This document shows positions 61,109 through 64,000 of a stretch of 64,000 nucleotides of DNA, one piece after another. Each line of letters begins with the position of its first letter. The first letter of the stretch is position 1. A model generated the notes under the pieces. That model did not search any database. It had not been told where the DNA came from and worked only from the letters and a program-made list of their open reading frames with translations. The DNA is from JBKBIP01 sp046297495. GTDB taxonomy: Bacteria; Planctomycetota; Planctomycetia; Gemmatales; Gemmataceae. The position numbers and the translations under genes are program-made. The DNA lies in NCBI GenBank assembly GCA_046297495.1, contig JBKBIP010000013.1, positions 62,001-126,000 on the forward strand. Reading direction: 5' to 3'.

Positions 61109-63100
61109 CAAGTAGTATTCAAAATCCCGTTCGGTGCGCAAACGCCGTCGAATGCGAAAGATATGAGCTGGAACGATGTGTGGATTCAATTCGACGAAGT
61201 TGTGCGCGCCATGCCAGAGATAGCGAGCGTCACTGAGTAAGTCATGAACCTGATACGGTTGTTGCGAATCGAGTTTCAGCTCCTCGATGGGTAAGTGGAT
61301 CCAACCCGCTTGGTTGTGATACGGGTCCAAATTCACCACCACCAGAATCAAATTGCTGTAATCATCCGTCTGTTTGCTGTAACAAAGCAACTGTTCATTA
61401 TCAATGGCATGAAAGCGGAGACTTTGGTTGCCGTGCAGGGCTGGATTCTCGCGGCGAATGCGATTGACACGGGCGATGAAGTCGCGCAGGCTGTCCGGGT
61501 CGTCCAGGTTCCAATGGCGGATTTCGTATTTCTCCGAATCCAGATATTCCTCGCTCCCCTGCTCGCGCGGCGTGCCGATGCACAATTCAAACGCTGGGCC
61601 GTAGATGCCGTAACTAGCCCCCAGCGTGGCCGCCAGCACCAAGCGTGTCATGAACGCGGGCCGGCCGCCGTATTGCAAGTATTGCGTGAGAATGTCCGGC
61701 GTGTTCGGCCACAAGTTCGGGCGGAAGAATTCACGAACCTCGGTTTGTGTCAGCTCCGTGAAATACTGCGTCAACTCCCATTTGGTATTGCGCCAAGCAA
61801 AGTAGGTGTAGGACTGCGTGAAACCGAGCTTGGCCAAGCGATACATCACGCGCGGACGGGTGAACGCTTCCGACAGGAACAAGACGTCGGGATGTTGTTT
61901 CTTGATCTCGGCAATCACCCATTCCCAAAAGGAGAACGGCTTGGTATGCGGATTATCGACGCGAAAGATGCGCACCCCCTGCGCGATCCAATACTCAAAA
62001 ATGCTTTTCAGCTCCTGCCACAGCTCCTTCCAGTTGTCGCATTCAAAATCAAGGGGGTAAATGTCTTGGTACTTCTTGGGCGGGTTCTCGGCGTATTGGA
62101 TGGTGCCGTCGGGGCGTTTGCGGAACCATTCGGGATGTTCCGTGACATAGGGATGATCCGGGGTGCATTGGAAGGCGATGTCCAGGGCGATCTCGATGCC
62201 CATGTCCTGAGCGCGAGCCACCAACCGACGGAAATCGTCCAAGGTCCCCAACTCGGGATGAATGGCTTTGTGTCCCCCCGCCTTGCCGCCGATGGCCCAC
62301 GGACTGCCGGGGTCGTTCGGCCCCGCCTGGACGGCGTTGTTCTTCCCCTTGCGGAAGGTCGTGCCAATCGGATGGATGGGGGGCAGGTACAGGACATCGA
62401 AGCCCAAGTCACGGACATAGGGGAGCCGAGCCTCGACATCACGGAAGGTGCCGTGTTTACCCGGCTCCAGCGCACAGGAACGGGGAAACAGCTCATACCA
62501 GGCGCTGTAGCGGGCTTTCTCCCGATCCACTACCACTTGCAATTCCTTGCCATGGGTCGTGGCGAACCGCTGATCGGGATGGCGGAGCATGAGCTGATTC
62601 AGCTCCTCATCGAATGCCTGGCGAATGCGTTCCTCCATGCTGCTCTTGCCGCGCAAGAGGGCGGCGCATTGTTTCAATTTCTCGCTGTCAAGCCCGTGGC
62701 CGCGGTGGCTGGCTTCCTCGACCAGTTCCGCCCCGATAAGCAGCTCGACGGACACGTCTTGCTGGGCTTGCAAGCGTTTACGCAGGTCGTGCCGCCAGGT
62801 CTGGAAATGATCGACCCAGGCACGCACCGTGTAATGACAAAATCCTGTCCGGGTGATGCGAAACTCCCCTTGCCAGCGGTCGTTTCCCAAGGAACGCATC
62901 GGAATCGGCGCGTTCCACCGCTCCTCCCCCTGCTCGCGGTAGAGAAGATGACACACAATGGCATCATGGCCGTCGCCGAAGATGTCCGCTTCGACGACGA
63001 CTTTCTCGCCGACCACGCGCTTAATGGGGAACGCGCCGCCGTCGATCTCTGGCTTGACGTTTTCGATGATCACCCGCGCTCGGCCATCCGCCGCGCCCAT
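61106..63100 (-). CDS. glgE: Alpha-1,4-glucan:maltose-1-phosphate maltosyltransferase GlgE
   Basis: GlgE extends glucan chains by transferring maltose from maltose-1-phosphate. The 664-residue GH13_3 enzyme has the N-terminal beta-sandwich domain (RVIIENVKPEIDGGAFPIKR), the helical S-domain, and barrel motifs typical of GlgE: PPIHPIGTTFRKGKNN, IFRVDNPHTKPFSFWEW (nucleophile Asp), DVLFLSEAFTRPRVM (acid/base Glu) and YFAWRNTKWELTQYF. The ATG at 63100 has a GGAAGGA site; a further 37 in-frame codons upstream are not supported. It is the first gene of the cluster, and a promoter candidate lies about 130 bp upstream. Confidence 0.96.
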   Translation of the reverse strand: MGAADGRARVIIENVKPEIDGGAFPIKRVVGEKVVVEADIFGDGHDAIVCHLLYREQGEERWNAPIPMRSLGNDRWQGEFRITRTGFCHYTVRAWVDHFQTWRHDLRKRLQAQQDVSVELLIGAELVEEASHRGHGLDSEKLKQCAALLRGKSSMEERIRQAFDEELNQLMLRHPDQRFATTHGKELQVVVDREKARYSAWYELFPRSCALEPGKHGTFRDVEARLPYVRDLGFDVLYLPPIHPIGTTFRKGKNNAVQAGPNDPGSPWAIGGKAGGHKAIHPELGTLDDFRRLVARAQDMGIEIALDIAFQCTPDHPYVTEHPEWFRKRPDGTIQYAENPPKKYQDIYPLDFECDNWKELWQELKSIFEYWIAQGVRIFRVDNPHTKPFSFWEWVIAEIKKQHPDVLFLSEAFTRPRVMYRLAKLGFTQSYTYFAWRNTKWELTQYFTELTQTEVREFFRPNLWPNTPDILTQYLQYGGRPAFMTRLVLAATLGASYGIYGPAFELCIGTPREQGSEEYLDSEKYEIRHWNLDDPDSLRDFIARVNRIRRENPALHGNQSLRFHAIDNEQLLCYSKQTDDYSNLILVVVNLDPYHNQAGWIHLPIEELKLDSQQPYQVHDLLSDARYLWHGAHNFVELNPHIVPAHIFRIRRRLRTERDFEYYL

Positions 63101-63228
63101 ACGCCTATCCTTCCTTTCCTTGCCAGACTGACGCGCTGTTGAACTCCCTCGGGTCTGGACTGGGATCGAATGATTTGGCTCCCCGCCGTGAAGATACCCA
63201 AGCCAGGGCAAGCGGGAGTGGATTGATA

Positions 63229-63256
63229 ACTATAGAGAAAAAGCCGCCGCCGCCAA
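63229..63256 (-). promoter_or_regulatory. Possible promoter of the alpha-glucan cluster
   Basis: On the minus strand TTGGCG (63256-63251), a 16-bp spacer and TATAGT (63234-63229) lie about 130 bp before the glgE ATG. The spacing is right, but the -35 match is only moderate. Confidence 0.4.
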
Positions 63257-63427
63257 TCCCTCTTGGGGGATGGCCTGGCGTTTCCGCTGGCCGCGAGACT
63301 TCGGAGCAAGCCGTCACCCCCTTTTTGCCGACATTATCCCTACGAACCTTGCAACCGCTCCCTTTGCGACAACTTATCTATCCGTTCTATTGAAAGACTG
63401 TTTGAAAATGATTGCGAGGGAAAATTC

Positions 63428-63452
63428 GGCGAGCGGCGGGGTTGATCCCCGC
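63428..63452. repeat. 25-bp copy of the left half of the 41300 palindrome
   Basis: This stretch is identical to 41302-41326, but here the matching right half is absent. It lies in the 499-bp space 63101-63599 between the nucleoside phosphorylase gene and glgE, which otherwise contains only the promoter candidate. Confidence 0.7.
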
Positions 63453-63599
63453 CTGAAACCGTAACCGTTCCTGGCTTGCTGGAATGATGACACTATCGAT
63501 GGCTGCCTCGTGTTCGCACGATTCGCCAACCATCTCTTTGAAGGCGTTTGATAATTCACGAACTTTCACGAAATACCTACTTACGATGGCCGTTTCTTC

Positions 63600-64000
63600 T
63601 CACAGCTCCGCCACCACGCGCTTCACCAGCGCCCGTAATTTCTTCTCGGCGGCGTTGGCGACGGCGATGATCTCCTCCAGCTTCACCGGCTCCAAGGCGT
63701 CGGCCAGGCACATGTCGGTGACAATGGAGAAGCCCAAGTTGCGCATGCCGGCATGGACGCCGACGATCACCTCCGGCACGGTGGACATGCCCACGACATC
63801 AGCACCGATGCCGCGCAGGAAGCGATATTCCGCCGCCGTCTCCAGGTTCGGCCCCGGCACCGCCACGAAGACGCCCTTATGACAGGAAATTTTCTCATCG
63901 AGGGCGATGCGCTGCGCCAGTTCGATCAGTTGGGGATCATAGCAATGACACATATCGGGGAAGCGCGGCCCCAGGCGGTCGTCGTTGGAGCCGATGAGCG
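63600..64000 (-). CDS. punA: Purine nucleoside phosphorylase (5' part outside window)
   Basis: The frame runs from beyond the right edge to a stop at 63600, giving the C-terminal ~132 residues. SNDDRLGPRFPDM followed by CHCYDPQL is the characteristic PNP stretch, then HKGVFVAVPGPNLETAAEYR (substrate loop, with Tyr), and MSTVPEVIVGVHAGMRNLGF with the Glu/Met/Asn region of the active site, ending ITDMCLADAL-like. The enzyme splits purine nucleosides with phosphate, in the salvage pathway. MtnP-type methylthioadenosine phosphorylases are related, but the E-T-A-A-E-Y pattern favours PNP. The short ORF start at 63953 is internal. Confidence 0.88.
   Translation of the reverse strand, partial: LIGSNDDRLGPRFPDMCHCYDPQLIELAQRIALDEKISCHKGVFVAVPGPNLETAAEYRFLRGIGADVVGMSTVPEVIVGVHAGMRNLGFSIVTDMCLADALEPVKLEEIIAVANAAEKKLRALVKRVVAEL

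Noticed and set aside
61295..63142. 615-residue plus-strand open frame opposite glgE
   Set aside because: Shadow of a GC-rich coding gene; residue composition and lack of any domain show it is not real. The same applies to long antisense frames such as 14937-16262 and 44783-46066.

Overview
The window is about 64 kb of GC-rich bacterial chromosome from a draft assembly; it contains one run of exactly 100 N. The gene content points to a planctomycete, most likely of the Gemmataceae type. The pointers are a DUF1501 protein, a BBP7-type outer-membrane barrel, a PEP-CTERM protein, a broken Uma2 gene, BNR sialidases, LpxI and LpxD for lipid A, MqnD of the futalosine menaquinone route, a GH10-like protein of a kind I know from planctomycetes, and many intergenic palindromes. 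The placement is inference from content, not from a marker gene. I saw no rRNA, tRNA, CRISPR array, transposase or phage gene.

Layout. 1-7.5 kb: a minus-strand run of secreted proteins (DUF4198, SGNH hydrolase, a small secreted protein, DUF1501, an alpha/beta hydrolase domain protein) and a GH10-like protein that has lost both catalytic glutamates. 7.9-10 kb: lpxD-lpxI, with the assembly gap inside lpxI. 10.3-12.8 kb: a lipoprotein, a VWA protein and mqnD. 12.9-16.2 kb: M24 peptidase-accB-accC. 16.5-22.6 kb: a membrane protein, a Usp protein, ilvE, a LolCE/LolD-type transporter and lysS. 22.8-29.2 kb: a secreted WD40-like protein, the Uma2 pseudogene, a neutral-ceramidase-like protein and two BNR sialidase-like proteins. 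29.3-43.7 kb: topA diverging from a PpiD/SurA-like protein, then hflX, hutH, a GlmU-like nucleotidyltransferase, a small membrane protein, efp, a BBP7 barrel and a PEP-CTERM protein.

43.7-63.1 kb is the most striking part: seven co-directional minus-strand genes, tightly packed except for gaps of 90 and 238 bp. In transcription order they are glgE, treS-maltokinase (fused), malQ, glgB, glgX, treZ, and one 1824-residue gene joining a GH57/DUF3536 enzyme to TreY. By known family chemistry they form a loop. Trehalose goes to maltose (TreS), maltose-1-phosphate (maltokinase), linear alpha-1,4-glucan (GlgE) and branched glucan (GlgB). The return path is debranching (GlgX), end conversion (TreY) and trehalose release (TreZ), with MalQ reshuffling chains. 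No glgC, glgA, glgP, otsA or otsB lies in the window. The GH57-TreY fusion is the best candidate for an undescribed activity: it may couple cutting or remodelling of glucan to trehalose formation. The window ends in a partial purine nucleoside phosphorylase gene.

Intergenic spaces are rich in palindromes, several of them related to each other. Some sit at gene ends like terminators; others sit inside apparent operons (accB/accC, lolE/lolD, glgX/treZ), where they may set the relative output of neighbouring genes.
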